Shown here piece after piece: positions 9,676 through 19,158 of a stretch of 64,000 nt of DNA. The notes under the pieces are model-generated. The model ran no database searches. It was given only the letters and a program-made list of their open reading frames with translations, and was not told the origin of the DNA. The DNA lies in contig NZ_AP023367.1 in NCBI RefSeq assembly GCF_014218335.1, positions 4,211,501 to 4,275,500 of the forward strand, in the 5' to 3' direction. Both the position numbers and the translations under genes were made by a program. The DNA is from Anaerocolumna cellulosilytica. GTDB lineage: Bacteria > Bacillota > Clostridia > Lachnospirales > Lachnospiraceae. Positions within the stretch are counted from its first letter, which is position 1. Each line of letters begins with the position of its first letter.

Positions 9676-9828
9676 TAGCTGCCTCCTGTCCGGACAGTTA
9701 CCTATCCTGCTAAAAGTATAGAAATTGTATGTTAAGCATATGTAAATTATATGTTACTATTAGGTAAATAAAAAAATAGGGAAATTTGCAGAAAATATTT
9801 ATACGATACTATTATCTTTGATACTATC

Positions 9829-10374
9829 TTACAGAACCTCATAACCTCTTTTTAATACTTCTCTTCTAACATACTGAAAGGTCTTTTCTTCACCCATGTC
9901 TTTTAGCATAACCAAAAGCTTTTCCAACAAATCTTTTGTTTCAGCATGTATGATATAATGCTCTTTCGAGGCATGAAAATATGCCAATGCATCACCGTCT
10001 GTGTACTTTTCCTTGTTATAATTTTTACTGGCCGCTATTCTGTCGCAAAACATTTCAACTACATATTTTACAGGCATTTTCATGCCTGCCATTGGTGCTC
10101 CTTTATTTACACTATAATCAATCCAATATTCAAGATGATGTTTGTTTCTGCCCTTATGGTGGAGCCACGCCAAACTATAACCCTTGTCCTGACGCTCAGC
10201 ATTATTGGGACTCTGGTCACCTTGAAAATACTTTGCGCCTACTAAAAATTCCGTCAGTGAGTATTTAGACAGGTCATGCAGCAATCCCTGCTTATACAAG
10301 CCGACGGAAAAACAATATTTCATTACAAGCCATTTGTGGTGGTTGATTGTCTTTAAGTGCCTTAGCCATTTCAT
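9829..10374 (-). CDS. DUF5662 family protein
   Basis: A soluble protein of about 181 aa, rich in His and aromatic residues. Conserved clusters HLKTINHHKWLVMKYC, LLHDLSKYS and WLHHKGRNKHHLEYW suggest a helical, HD-like metal site, which is typical of DUF5662 proteins often found in Firmicutes and phages. No enzymatic activity is established. I take the ATG at 10374 (MKWLRH) as start because GGAAGGA lies nine bases upstream; a longer frame to 10440 lacks a good RBS. It stands alone, 150 bp from ppx, with no clear operon partner. Confidence 0.75.
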   Translation of the reverse strand: MKWLRHLKTINHHKWLVMKYCFSVGLYKQGLLHDLSKYSLTEFLVGAKYFQGDQSPNNAERQDKGYSLAWLHHKGRNKHHLEYWIDYSVNKGAPMAGMKMPVKYVVEMFCDRIAASKNYNKEKYTDGDALAYFHASKEHYIIHAETKDLLEKLLVMLKDMGEEKTFQYVRREVLKRGYEVL

Positions 10375-10586
10375 ACGTATCGATCCTTCCCAAATTACTT
10401 CCTTTCCTGCTATTATGCGTGATTCCCTTCGTGTAGTCAAGTACCGTTAAACCTATTCCATTATTTTATGAGATACACCATTAAATTATTCACGTTTAAA
10501 GGATTTAAATAAAAACTTCCTGCTTTGGGAAGAATTTATATATCCATATCAATGCTGAAATTATCTGTTATGGAAATCAAAGAAAA

Positions 10587-10641
10587 CTATATAATATCCG
10601 GCACTGTACCTTCATAGCATACAGAACCGGATATTACATAG
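10587..10641 (-). terminator. Hairpin terminator after the coiled-coil protein gene
   Basis: CTATATAATATCCGG (10587-10601) pairs with CCGGATATTACATAG (10627-10641) with one mismatch. On the minus strand it is followed by TTTTCTTTG. It lies just downstream of the gene ending at 10651. Confidence 0.7.
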
Positions 10642-10650
10642 TTTTATGAA

Positions 10651-11670
10651 TTACACTTGTTGATCTACAGCAATACCTTTCATATCTTCTTCCAGAAGCT
10701 TCTGGGTCAACTTCTTTATCTCTCTTTCTAAGTCCGTCTGCAGTTTAGCAACATCATGAATCTGCTCTACCTCTTCTGAGTTAACCGTTTCCTTAGTAGG
10801 TGTATTACCACTAACAAGTTCCTCTTCTTTTTCTTTTTCTTTGATTTCCTCTTCTTTTTCTTTATTTTCTTCTATCTTCTTATCGATAGTATCCTTAGCT
10901 TCCTCTAGGTACATGCCTATGGCTTCTTTACTGGCAGCTTCTAAGATATCTTCCGCTACTTTACTGCCGTCTACCATAAATTTGGTTTTTAAACGTCCTT
11001 GTTGAATACCGTTAATCGTAGCGTTTTCTGACTCAATTTCCTTTTTTGCTGATTCATATTGATTCTTCCAGGCATCCTTCATTTTATGATATTCTAAAGC
11101 ATTCTTCTGGTAGTCGGTAAGCTTTTCATCTATATTAAATACTGCCTGTGCCGTCTTATAGTTCCAGCTGCCCTTATAATCTACTTCTTGTCCTCCCATC
11201 TCCATAAGAATTGCTTTTTCTTCATCGGTCAGTGGTTGGTATTTATTCCTCACATTATCATTATCCTTAAGCTTTTCAAGAACCTTTAGCTGTTTTTGCT
11301 CTAAGCTGTCATCCTTTATATTATAGGTCTCTTTTAAGTCCTCTTTTAACCCGTCTATTTTATTCATTTCTGCCTGTGCCTGGACTGCTGATGTTTCCAG
11401 CTCTTTTATACGCTCTCTTCTCTGTGCAATGCCACCATCTAAATCTTGGTCGATGTTATAGGCATCTAATAAAGCCTTCATTGCCTTTTTCTGAGCCTGT
11501 ATTTTTTTAGCAAGAATACTATTCTCAGGCAGATTTAGGTCCGCCGCATTAATAACATTCGCTTTCCCTTTTGACTTTCCCTTTTCTTCCTTGCCATTCA
11601 CTTTATTGTCATCGGTTCTGTTGTAGGCAATTGGTTGATTTCTTCTTTCACTTACATTTGTAATAGCCAC
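10651..11670 (-). CDS. Uncharacterised coiled-coil protein
   Basis: A soluble, very charged protein of about 339 aa with no signal peptide or membrane segment. Residues about 45-145 and 205-300 are predicted coiled coil, with a Lys/Glu-only stretch near 268-290. A central less charged segment (about 145-190) contains LTDEEKAILMEMGGQEVDYKG. I do not recognise a characterised family; similar proteins occur in Lachnospiraceae, sometimes noted as hypothetical. I prefer the GTG at 11670 (six bases after GGGAGGA) over the TTG at 11676, which sits on the RBS itself. It is monocistronic with its own terminator. Confidence 0.75.
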   Translation of the reverse strand: MAITNVSERRNQPIAYNRTDDNKVNGKEEKGKSKGKANVINAADLNLPENSILAKKIQAQKKAMKALLDAYNIDQDLDGGIAQRRERIKELETSAVQAQAEMNKIDGLKEDLKETYNIKDDSLEQKQLKVLEKLKDNDNVRNKYQPLTDEEKAILMEMGGQEVDYKGSWNYKTAQAVFNIDEKLTDYQKNALEYHKMKDAWKNQYESAKKEIESENATINGIQQGRLKTKFMVDGSKVAEDILEAASKEAIGMYLEEAKDTIDKKIEENKEKEEEIKEKEKEEELVSGNTPTKETVNSEEVEQIHDVAKLQTDLEREIKKLTQKLLEEDMKGIAVDQQV

Positions 11671-11761
11671 TTTCAATCCTCCCTGATTTCCTTATATTTC
11701 TTCCTTCTTAAGGATTATCGGCGGCTTTTCATAAATTATTAACAGAAATAGCTAAAGTCAA

Positions 11762-13237
11762 TTACTTTTCCTGATTAATATTGGATTCCTTACTATTACT
11801 TATTGTGTCATTTAATCCCTTCACTATTCTTTCCTGTTTTGTAAGTTCTTCGGATAATTCTGTGGACAACTTTCCTTGTAAACCATTTTGAAATGGATAA
11901 GCCATATTTTTTTGTCGTCTCCGGTTTATAAACCAAATTACACCATAACAGACACTATAAAAAACAATCATAAAAGCACCCGCAGCAAGCCCTGAACCCT
12001 GCCCTTTAATAAAAGGCATACTAATAATTGCCAGAACCAGAAATATAAGTGCAAACAAAGAGGAATAGGGAAATCCCCTTAGTCTGCATTTCCCTTCGGG
12101 ACAACCATATTTTTTCCTAAACTTTATATGAGTTGCCATAATAATAGCATAGGTAAATAATAAGGCAAAACCTCCTGAACTAATCAGAAACAGGTATACC
12201 CTTGGGAATACCAGCCCCAATCCAAGTCCTGCCAGCATGGCAAGTCCTGAGAAAATAATTCCTCTATAAGGCACCTCTGTTTTATCTTTTATAAATCCCG
12301 GTGCCAGTTTGTCATCCGCCAGAGAACGAATCATACGTCCTAAGCCAAACATGGCTGCCAGCATGGTAGAAAGTATTGCTGTAATCAATACTACATTAAT
12401 AACTGTCCCTGCCCAGCCGATTCTAAAACGGTTAAGGGCCGCTACCATAGGACTTATATCCTCTCTTATCTCTTCGGTTGGAATCATTGGAATAATAAAG
12501 CCTACTGATAGAATATATAGACCTAGCAAGCTTAAAACCGTGTAATTTATGGCCTTTGGCACCGTTACCCCAGGATTTTTAGCTTCTGAGGCTGCCAGTC
12601 CGATAATTTCAAACCCTGCATAGGAAAACATTACAATAAGCATACTGCCGGCAATTCCTTTTACACCTCCGGCTAAAAAAGCTTGTCTTTCTGTTTCTCC
12701 CGTTTCAACCACGGTTCTTCCCGGTAATATTCCAAATACAAGTAAGGCAGCTAATACGATAAAAGCTAGTATGGTTATTACCTTAATTGCTGCCAGACCG
12801 CTTTCTAGTTTGCTTAACTTACTTGCACCCAAGAGATTTAATAAGGTAACACCAATTATTATAAAACTGCCCAGCCATGTTATGGATATTCTGGGCAGCC
12901 ATTCCCTTACCAGAATGGATACAGCTGTTGCCTCACTAGACATGGCAAGCACCATTCCCGTCCAATAAACCCAGCCAACTACAAAGCCGGCTCCCTGTCC
13001 GTAAGCCTCATTAGCAAAGGACCGAAAAGAGCCTGCACTTGGATTTGCCACGGTCATTTCTGATAAGGCGTATAGAATAAAATAAACCAGTACACCACCT
13101 AAAATATAAGCAATTATAATTGAGGGTCCGGCAGAATGGATTGCTACTGAGGAGCCCAGAAAAAAAGAACCTCCGATTACTGTACCAAGTGCCATCATAG
13201 TAAGCTGCCAGGCTGATAAACCTTTTTCCTTGTTCAT
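11762..13237 (-). CDS. APC-superfamily amino-acid permease
   Basis: This 491-aa protein has twelve predicted membrane helices and an N-terminal consensus of the amino-acid/polyamine/organocation family (LTMMALGTVIGGSFFLGSS, about 12-30, and GFEIIGLAASEAKNP near 203-217). It should import an amino acid by proton or solute coupling; the substrate cannot be assigned. A cytoplasmic tail of about 55 polar residues follows the last helix. AAGGAG upstream supports the ATG at 13237. It stands alone between the coiled-coil gene and the siroheme reductase gene. Confidence 0.92.
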   Translation of the reverse strand: MNKEKGLSAWQLTMMALGTVIGGSFFLGSSVAIHSAGPSIIIAYILGGVLVYFILYALSEMTVANPSAGSFRSFANEAYGQGAGFVVGWVYWTGMVLAMSSEATAVSILVREWLPRISITWLGSFIIIGVTLLNLLGASKLSKLESGLAAIKVITILAFIVLAALLVFGILPGRTVVETGETERQAFLAGGVKGIAGSMLIVMFSYAGFEIIGLAASEAKNPGVTVPKAINYTVLSLLGLYILSVGFIIPMIPTEEIREDISPMVAALNRFRIGWAGTVINVVLITAILSTMLAAMFGLGRMIRSLADDKLAPGFIKDKTEVPYRGIIFSGLAMLAGLGLGLVFPRVYLFLISSGGFALLFTYAIIMATHIKFRKKYGCPEGKCRLRGFPYSSLFALIFLVLAIISMPFIKGQGSGLAAGAFMIVFYSVCYGVIWFINRRRQKNMAYPFQNGLQGKLSTELSEELTKQERIVKGLNDTISNSKESNINQEK

Positions 13238-13353
13238 GAAAAAACTCCTTTATATATCAATTAAAGTTAAGGTAAATTTACATACGTATTAGTATCCCTG
13301 AAAGGTTAATAATCATACTATTACGAAAAAATTTTAAGATTGCATTATAAAGA

Positions 13354-13417
13354 AGCTCCGTGGCTTTCCTGTAAAATACCGGACATTACCCGGTGCAATT
13401 TAAGAAACCATGGAGCT
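13354..13417 (-). terminator. Hairpin after the siroheme reductase gene
   Basis: AGCTCCGTGGCTTTC (13354-13368) pairs with GAAACCATGGAGCT (13404-13417) with a small mismatch. An inner stem (ACCGG/CCGGT) sits in the loop. It lies 66 bp downstream of the reductase stop and belongs to the same arm family as those at 2468, 6502 and 16197. Confidence 0.6.
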
Positions 13418-13482
13418 AATGCGATTTATTTATATTATTTGTGATAGACAAAAGAGTGTATAGAATACTATAGTAGACCGTA

Positions 13483-15075
13483 TTATATTACATATTTTCC
13501 TGTTAGTTTATCAAATTCATCTTTCTTATCTTTATAGAAGCTTGAAAAATCCTGCCGACTTGTATTTAATAAGTCTGCCAGTTCTTTCATAAATACGGGA
13601 ATCTCATCTTTTTTCATAAATCCCATAGAAGTACCAAGCTTTGTTTTACAATCTCCCACATGCCCACCTACATACAGTTCAAAAACATCGACCGGTTTAT
13701 TATCAATTCTCTTCTTACTTCCTGTAAAACCGATTTCAGTTACCTGATGCCTTGCACAGGAATTATTACAGCCTGAAATATAAATCGAGGGCAAATATTC
13801 TCCTGACGTTTTTTGTTCTTTTATAAAATTTAATATTTCCTTCAAAAGCTCCTGACTTTGTTCTATTCCGATTTGACAGGTAGGAACACCAATACAGCTT
13901 ATGCTTTTTTCAATGTCTGACTGTCCGCAAGCATCCTTTGTAAGAGCCAGAAGTTCCAGTGCCTTTGCGTATTCTAAGTTTCTGATGTATATGCTTTCAG
14001 ACATGGTAAGACGCATGTCTGCTTTCTTGCAGCCTTCTAAAAAATCTATTAATTGAAACAGGGTATTAGAAGACAGAATACCGCCTAAAGGATGGAGTTC
14101 TACCGTATAAAGTCCTGACTGCTTCTGTGGTATCAGGTTCTTATAAGTTGACACCGCCCCATCCTGACAGACAGTAGTGCCGCCATCCCAATTGATTCCT
14201 GCCGCCGACTGCTTCTGTATCTTCTCTGTAATTAACTGTTTTAACTCAGGTAATGTTTCTTGTACCTTTGCTAAATGTTTTTCATAACAGTCTAAAAATT
14301 CCTTAACCCCCATACGTCCTGCTACATAGCGTAATCTGGCTTTTCCTTTATTCTCGTAATCTCCTTCTGCCATGAATATTCTGGTAACTGCTTCTACGTG
14401 ATATAAAACCTCCTCGGGAGAAATTAATTTATCATACGTAAGTGAAAGCGCCGGATTATTACCAAGTCCTCCTGCCAGAAATACTTTAAAATATGGTTTC
14501 CCGTCATGCTTTACAGCCATAAAGCCCAAATCATTAACTGTGGCACAAGCTGTATCTTTCTCATTGTTTGAAAAGGCAATTTTAAGCTTACGCGGTAAAT
14601 GATACTTCGTTATACTCTCCATTATATACTCACCTGCTAAAAGTGCATATGGAGTCACATCGAAGGCTTCCCCCTCCTCTACCCCGGATAGAGGAGACAG
14701 GGTAATATTTCTTGGAAAATTACCTCCTGCGCCCCTGGTGTATAACCCTGCATGGATAGCCTTTTCCATAATATCGCATACAGAATCTATCTCTAAATCA
14801 TGCAGCTGTATTGCCTGTCTGGTAGTCAGATGTATAAACTTAAGTTGATACTCCTCTGCAAATGTTCCCAAAAGTTTTAGATGTGCATCTGACAACACAC
14901 CGGAGGGAGTTCGCAGTCGCAGCATAAACTTTTCCCCGCCTTTTTGAGCATATACACCCATTCCTCCCGATTTTCCTTTAAATTCAGCTACGGATATCTC
15001 TTTTTTAACGAATTGATGTCCAATCTCTCGAAATGCTGGTATTTCAGCTAATAAAATAGCATTATATTCCTTCAT
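13483..15075 (-). CDS. Ferredoxin-dependent nitrite/sulfite reductase (siroheme, 4Fe-4S)
   Basis: About 530 aa with two ferredoxin-like half domains and two siroheme/4Fe-4S repeats. The cluster and siroheme ligands are visible as CIGVPTC (about 410-416) and GCNNSC (about 450-455), matching the C-x5-C plus C-x3-C pattern of the family. It performs six-electron reduction of nitrite to ammonia or sulfite to sulfide in the cytoplasm; the two cannot be told apart from sequence alone. I start at 15075 (MKEYNAI), three bases after GGAGGGA, rather than at the longer frame. A LysR regulator is divergently encoded and probably controls it. Confidence 0.92.
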   Translation of the reverse strand: MKEYNAILLAEIPAFREIGHQFVKKEISVAEFKGKSGGMGVYAQKGGEKFMLRLRTPSGVLSDAHLKLLGTFAEEYQLKFIHLTTRQAIQLHDLEIDSVCDIMEKAIHAGLYTRGAGGNFPRNITLSPLSGVEEGEAFDVTPYALLAGEYIMESITKYHLPRKLKIAFSNNEKDTACATVNDLGFMAVKHDGKPYFKVFLAGGLGNNPALSLTYDKLISPEEVLYHVEAVTRIFMAEGDYENKGKARLRYVAGRMGVKEFLDCYEKHLAKVQETLPELKQLITEKIQKQSAAGINWDGGTTVCQDGAVSTYKNLIPQKQSGLYTVELHPLGGILSSNTLFQLIDFLEGCKKADMRLTMSESIYIRNLEYAKALELLALTKDACGQSDIEKSISCIGVPTCQIGIEQSQELLKEILNFIKEQKTSGEYLPSIYISGCNNSCARHQVTEIGFTGSKKRIDNKPVDVFELYVGGHVGDCKTKLGTSMGFMKKDEIPVFMKELADLLNTSRQDFSSFYKDKKDEFDKLTGKYVI

Positions 15076-15273
15076 CTTTCCCTCCAAATAATAACCATGC
15101 TCTTCCCATACCTGCAAACTTTAATCCCCAGGCACATCCTCTTACTGGCATGCTGTTTCGTATATAATTTTCATTTATTCTAAATTACTTGATTTTATCA
15201 CACAATCATCATAAAATGAAATTATTAATACTTATCACTCCATAAATAGAATTTATAGATAGAGGTATTTTAT

Positions 15274-16185
15274 ATGCTGGATTTTAGAATTGAAACCTTT
15301 TTAACCCTTTGTAAGGAAAAAAGCTTTACCAAGACTGCCAAAACACTATGTATTACCCAGCCCGCCGTCAGTCAGCACATCCATTATCTGGAACAGCATT
15401 TCGGAAGAAAATTATTTGAATATAAAGGAAAAAACTTCTCCTTAACTCCCCAAGGTGAAAAACTTAAGGACTTTGCTCTGTTGTCAAAGACTGACTGGCA
15501 AAGGGCTGAACAGTCCCTGCGACAGGAAGACGTAAAATTGATTCATTTCGGTGCAACCTTAACCATTGGTGAGTATGTCATGCCTCCCATTCTTGCAAAA
15601 TTGCTTACTCCCCCTTCTTCCGTTACCTATTCTATGCAAGTTGATAATACGGAAACTCTTTTACAAAAATTGCAACAAGGAGCGATTGAATTTGCTTTTG
15701 TGGAAGGTCAATTTGATAAGAAACAGTTTACTACCAGATTACTGTCACCGGCATGGTTTATTCCTGTTTGCGCACCTTCTCACACCTTTGCTGACCGAGT
15801 AATAGACTTTGAAGAAATATTTATGGAGCGTTTAATTGTAAGAGAACACGGCAGCGGCACAAGAGGCGTGTTAGAACAGGTGTTAACAGAGCATAGCTTT
15901 ACCTTTCATAATTTTTCTCAGATAACTGAAATTGGCAATCTGAATGGAATTAAAGAATTAGTCAAACGAAACCTTGGAATTACCTTCCTATATAAGGACG
16001 CCGTAAGAGATGAATTAAAAAACCAAACGTTAAGACAAATTCAGATTAAAAACTTTAGAATTGAGCGGGAATTTAATTTTATTTGTATGAAAGACAGTCA
16101 TTTTTTACAGGAATATCTGGACTATTTTAATCAATTTTATGAGATATATCACAGAACTACCAATGATTATTCAGACAAACTCTAA
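15274..16185 (+). CDS. LysR-family transcriptional regulator (CysL-like context)
   Basis: This 303-aa regulator has an N-terminal winged HTH (FLTLCKEKSFTKTAKTLCITQPAVSQHIHYLE, about 9-40) and a C-terminal periplasmic-binding-like effector domain (about 90-290). It is divergent from the siroheme reductase gene, and the 198-bp gap should hold both promoters. By analogy with CysL and its sulfite reductase target, it probably activates the reductase in response to nitrogen or sulfur supply. The effector is unknown. The start is preceded by AGAGG. Confidence 0.93.
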   Translation: MLDFRIETFLTLCKEKSFTKTAKTLCITQPAVSQHIHYLEQHFGRKLFEYKGKNFSLTPQGEKLKDFALLSKTDWQRAEQSLRQEDVKLIHFGATLTIGEYVMPPILAKLLTPPSSVTYSMQVDNTETLLQKLQQGAIEFAFVEGQFDKKQFTTRLLSPAWFIPVCAPSHTFADRVIDFEEIFMERLIVREHGSGTRGVLEQVLTEHSFTFHNFSQITEIGNLNGIKELVKRNLGITFLYKDAVRDELKNQTLRQIQIKNFRIEREFNFICMKDSHFLQEYLDYFNQFYEIYHRTTNDYSDKL

Positions 16186-16196
16186 CATACTATAGA

Positions 16197-16260
16197 AGAA
16201 ACTCCATGTCTTTCCTTTCATACGTCTATATGGTACAGGAAGGAATGTCATGGAGTTTCT
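16197..16260. terminator. Bidirectional hairpin between LysR and heparinase-like genes
   Basis: AGAAACTCCATG (16197-16208) and CATGGAGTTTCT (16249-16260) form a perfect 12-bp outer stem with further inner pairing (CTTTCCT with AGGAAGG). It lies 11 bp after the LysR stop and serves the plus strand best; the minus-strand gene ending at 16383 may also use it. Confidence 0.7.
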
Positions 16261-16382
16261 CTAGGATGTATCTGAAAACTACTTGTATCCGAAATGAGTT
16301 TCAGACGCACCTTAGCTATGTAATCTGAATCGCAGCAGCCTTTTCAATTCCAGACAGCTTATTTTCTCATGAGCGTCCAAAC

Positions 16383-18164
16383 TCATGAGCACTTATACAT
16401 TTCATAAACAAAGTTTAAAGTAATCTTTTCCTCTATAGTTTGCTGCTTTAGCTCCAAAGCGGTCCGGTACGCTGTAAATGGTTTGCCAGAATGGTCAAAA
16501 AGAAGCTCTTCTTCTATTTTTGTACAATGCAAATTCTCTGAAACTAACAGTGTTACCGTTCCGCTCTTGCCAGCCCAAAACAAGCTGCCATCTTCCTGCA
16601 ATACCGGTTTGATGGTACTAACGAATCCTTCTTCAAAACATAAAGGTTTCACTCCGTGGAACGAATCCGTAATTGTGAGCTTTTTCTCTTCCAGGTTATT
16701 ATGAAACTTTCTGTGTAAAGATGTAAGCTCTTTTATATTATACATATCCGAATATTCTAGGGTTATCCCGGCTATTGCAGGGTCAGTGATGACATCTGCT
16801 GCCATACATTCTCCGAAAATCGGCATCTGCTCTCTCTTCTCAATAAAAGGTACATTATGCCAGTATGATCTGGTATGGGCATGCTGGTATCTCTTGTCAG
16901 TAAAATACGCAGCAGTATACGGTCCTGCTCCTAAATCCGTTAAGATAAGTTCTCCTCCTAGTGCCAGAACAAAACTTCCTACATCATTATGATTATGCTC
17001 CTCCTGATTATGACCACCTTTAACAGCAAAAAAATAAGCACCCTTCTTTTGAATCAACCATTGCAGGTTCTGAAAATAAGTAGTATGAGATATCTCTTCT
17101 CTTGTAATAACTTCTTCCTTTGTCCACCATAAATTTCTGCTTAAATGAGCAAAACGATAGCAATGGTCAAAATCAAAAGGAGTGATTTCCTTGCAGGATG
17201 GAGGTGTTACATCAAAATGGGTTTTTAGGCAGGAAACCAATCCCGTGGGGATTAAAGTTCCGGCTGACACATCAGAAAAGGGTAAAAATTCACTTCCTTT
17301 TATCTGGGCACAGGTAGGAAATCGAGATATTTTCTGTAACTTATCTGAGGTTTCTTTATCCAGCGCAAAACTCTTATCTTTGCCAAGCCGCATCTTAAGA
17401 TAATAGATATAATATCCAAACCCATAGACCCAGTAACCAATACCTTCTTCCGTTCCGCCATCCTCTTTAAAACATTTTAAATAATTGACTAACACCCTAT
17501 CTACCTTTTGAAGAATATCCTCTTTATATTCAATATGTGCTTTGCGGGACTCAAAATTAGTAGTTAATAGTGCCTTTCTTTCATCCTTGTTACTTCCCAG
17601 TTCTTCTTCTAATAGCAGAGCTGTCATACCAATGGAGCCTGCACAGACTGCGCACCAGTTGTTAATGCTGGTTTCCCATCCCCATGTTTTATTTATAAAT
17701 GGTCTTAGTATACGTCTTTTAACCTGTTCCAGCACATAATTATATATATACGGATGTATAATTTTTTTATGAAGTATTAGTGCCTCACTTAAGGTATGTG
17801 CTGTTTCTGCGGCAAATAAGTCAATATGCTGATCTGCCTCCGGTAAAAAGCTCTCTTCTCCATAAGGAAGATGCGCTGCCAGACACCAGGAAAACTCATT
17901 GGCCACTACCCATAATAATTCATTGAAATATTTTATGACAGCATCCGTCTGATTCCATTGCAGATATAGTGCAAATGCTGCCAAATGCTTTCTAACTAAA
18001 AAATATTCTTCTTCAGACTCGCTTCTGCTTCCCTTTTCTAAAAACGATTGATACCCATGAAAAGAAATGCTAGGTATGGGTTTTATGACTGCATCCTCCA
18101 CAAATTGACTGATTTCACTCCGCAGCTTTTCAGTCACCTTATTTGTTTTCCATCCTTCTTCCAT
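16383..18164 (-). CDS. Heparinase II/III-like polysaccharide lyase family protein
   Basis: This 593-aa protein has an N-terminal alpha-toroid region and a C-terminal beta-sandwich with the family signature around residues 370-430 (EEHNHNDVGSFVLALGGELILTDLGAG, then RYQHAHTRSYWHN). His and Tyr/Asn residues in these stretches match the catalytic and metal-binding positions of oligo-alginate and heparinoid lyases. No signal peptide is present, so it should act in the cytoplasm on imported uronate-containing oligosaccharides. It is the last gene of the minus-strand salvage locus, 120 bp after the MBL-fold gene, and may be transcribed separately. Confidence 0.85.
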   Translation of the reverse strand: MEEGWKTNKVTEKLRSEISQFVEDAVIKPIPSISFHGYQSFLEKGSRSESEEEYFLVRKHLAAFALYLQWNQTDAVIKYFNELLWVVANEFSWCLAAHLPYGEESFLPEADQHIDLFAAETAHTLSEALILHKKIIHPYIYNYVLEQVKRRILRPFINKTWGWETSINNWCAVCAGSIGMTALLLEEELGSNKDERKALLTTNFESRKAHIEYKEDILQKVDRVLVNYLKCFKEDGGTEEGIGYWVYGFGYYIYYLKMRLGKDKSFALDKETSDKLQKISRFPTCAQIKGSEFLPFSDVSAGTLIPTGLVSCLKTHFDVTPPSCKEITPFDFDHCYRFAHLSRNLWWTKEEVITREEISHTTYFQNLQWLIQKKGAYFFAVKGGHNQEEHNHNDVGSFVLALGGELILTDLGAGPYTAAYFTDKRYQHAHTRSYWHNVPFIEKREQMPIFGECMAADVITDPAIAGITLEYSDMYNIKELTSLHRKFHNNLEEKKLTITDSFHGVKPLCFEEGFVSTIKPVLQEDGSLFWAGKSGTVTLLVSENLHCTKIEEELLFDHSGKPFTAYRTALELKQQTIEEKITLNFVYEMYKCS

Positions 18165-18284
18165 ACATGAACCCGCCTTATTCTGTAATTGATTTATAAC
18201 ATAATTGCTTCTTACGTTTTACTATATAATCTTTTTTTAGTTATGTCCATGTATTAAATTCGAAAAATGATGTAAAAACTCAGG

Positions 18285-19100
18285 TTACACCCATTCTAAA
18301 ACTAAACCTACTCCCGCTTCCTCTACCTGCATATTTTTCATCATTTCTGCCTTTAACCGAAGAGAAGTACAGTGGCAAGGATATAGAGAAGGTATCTTTA
18401 GTTGTTTTAAATATTCTATGGTTTTTTCTGCCTGCTGATTCATCTCAAAAAGGTGAAAACCGCCAAGAATGCCAAGTACCTGTTCCTCCTCTGTTACTTC
18501 CTTTGCATACTCGGTGATATTACAAATTCCTGCATGAGAACAGCCGGTGATTATATAAATTCCCTTTTCCCCCTTGTATACAAGGGCTGAATCATCCACC
18601 ACAAAATCCTCTACATCCCCCACCTGAGTACGCCTGATTCCAACTGCATCTTTCGCTTCAAAATCATTCCTTCTTGGAACCGCTCCAAGAAAGTACAAAT
18701 GCGGGGTGAGTTGAATCGGTTCTTGGGTAAGCTTTAGAGTAAAATATTGTTGCACCTCTTCTACTGCAACCTTCGGAGATATATTAATCCCTTCTGCATA
18801 TCTTTCTGCAAATATATCAGGATGGGCAATCAAGGCTCTTTTTGCGGAATTTCTGTCAAGTTCCTGTAACAGCAAGGGAATTCCACCGGTATGGTCATTG
18901 TGTCCATGAGATATGACTACATAATCCAGTGCGGTAAAATCAATCCCCATGTCCCTTCCGTTTCTTAAGAATACATCCGAATAACCTGTGTCAAACAATA
19001 TTTTTATGCCATCGATTTCTATATAGTAAGAAACCGCAGGTTCTCCAAGATAGTACTTATCAATATAGGTATGGTTGTCAGTCAGAACTGTTATACGCAT
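18285..19100 (-). CDS. Metallo-beta-lactamase-fold hydrolase
   Basis: This 271-aa cytoplasmic protein carries the MBL metal motif SHGHNDHTGG (about 64-73), a further His in TGCSHAGICN (about 186-195), and a terminal PCHCTS segment (about 242-247). The layout matches the subfamily often labelled dihydropterin- or MJ0936-type MBL hydrolases. The substrate is unknown; its position behind an ADP-ribosylglycohydrolase suggests a phosphoester or lactone in the same salvage pathway, which is inference. GGAGGTGAG precedes the ATG. Confidence 0.85.
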   Translation of the reverse strand: MRITVLTDNHTYIDKYYLGEPAVSYYIEIDGIKILFDTGYSDVFLRNGRDMGIDFTALDYVVISHGHNDHTGGIPLLLQELDRNSAKRALIAHPDIFAERYAEGINISPKVAVEEVQQYFTLKLTQEPIQLTPHLYFLGAVPRRNDFEAKDAVGIRRTQVGDVEDFVVDDSALVYKGEKGIYIITGCSHAGICNITEYAKEVTEEEQVLGILGGFHLFEMNQQAEKTIEYLKQLKIPSLYPCHCTSLRLKAEMMKNMQVEEAGVGLVLEWV

Positions 19101-19158
19101 ATGTTTCTCACCTCCGGTTTAAATATATTGGCTTAAGTGTCCATGTAATATATTGATT

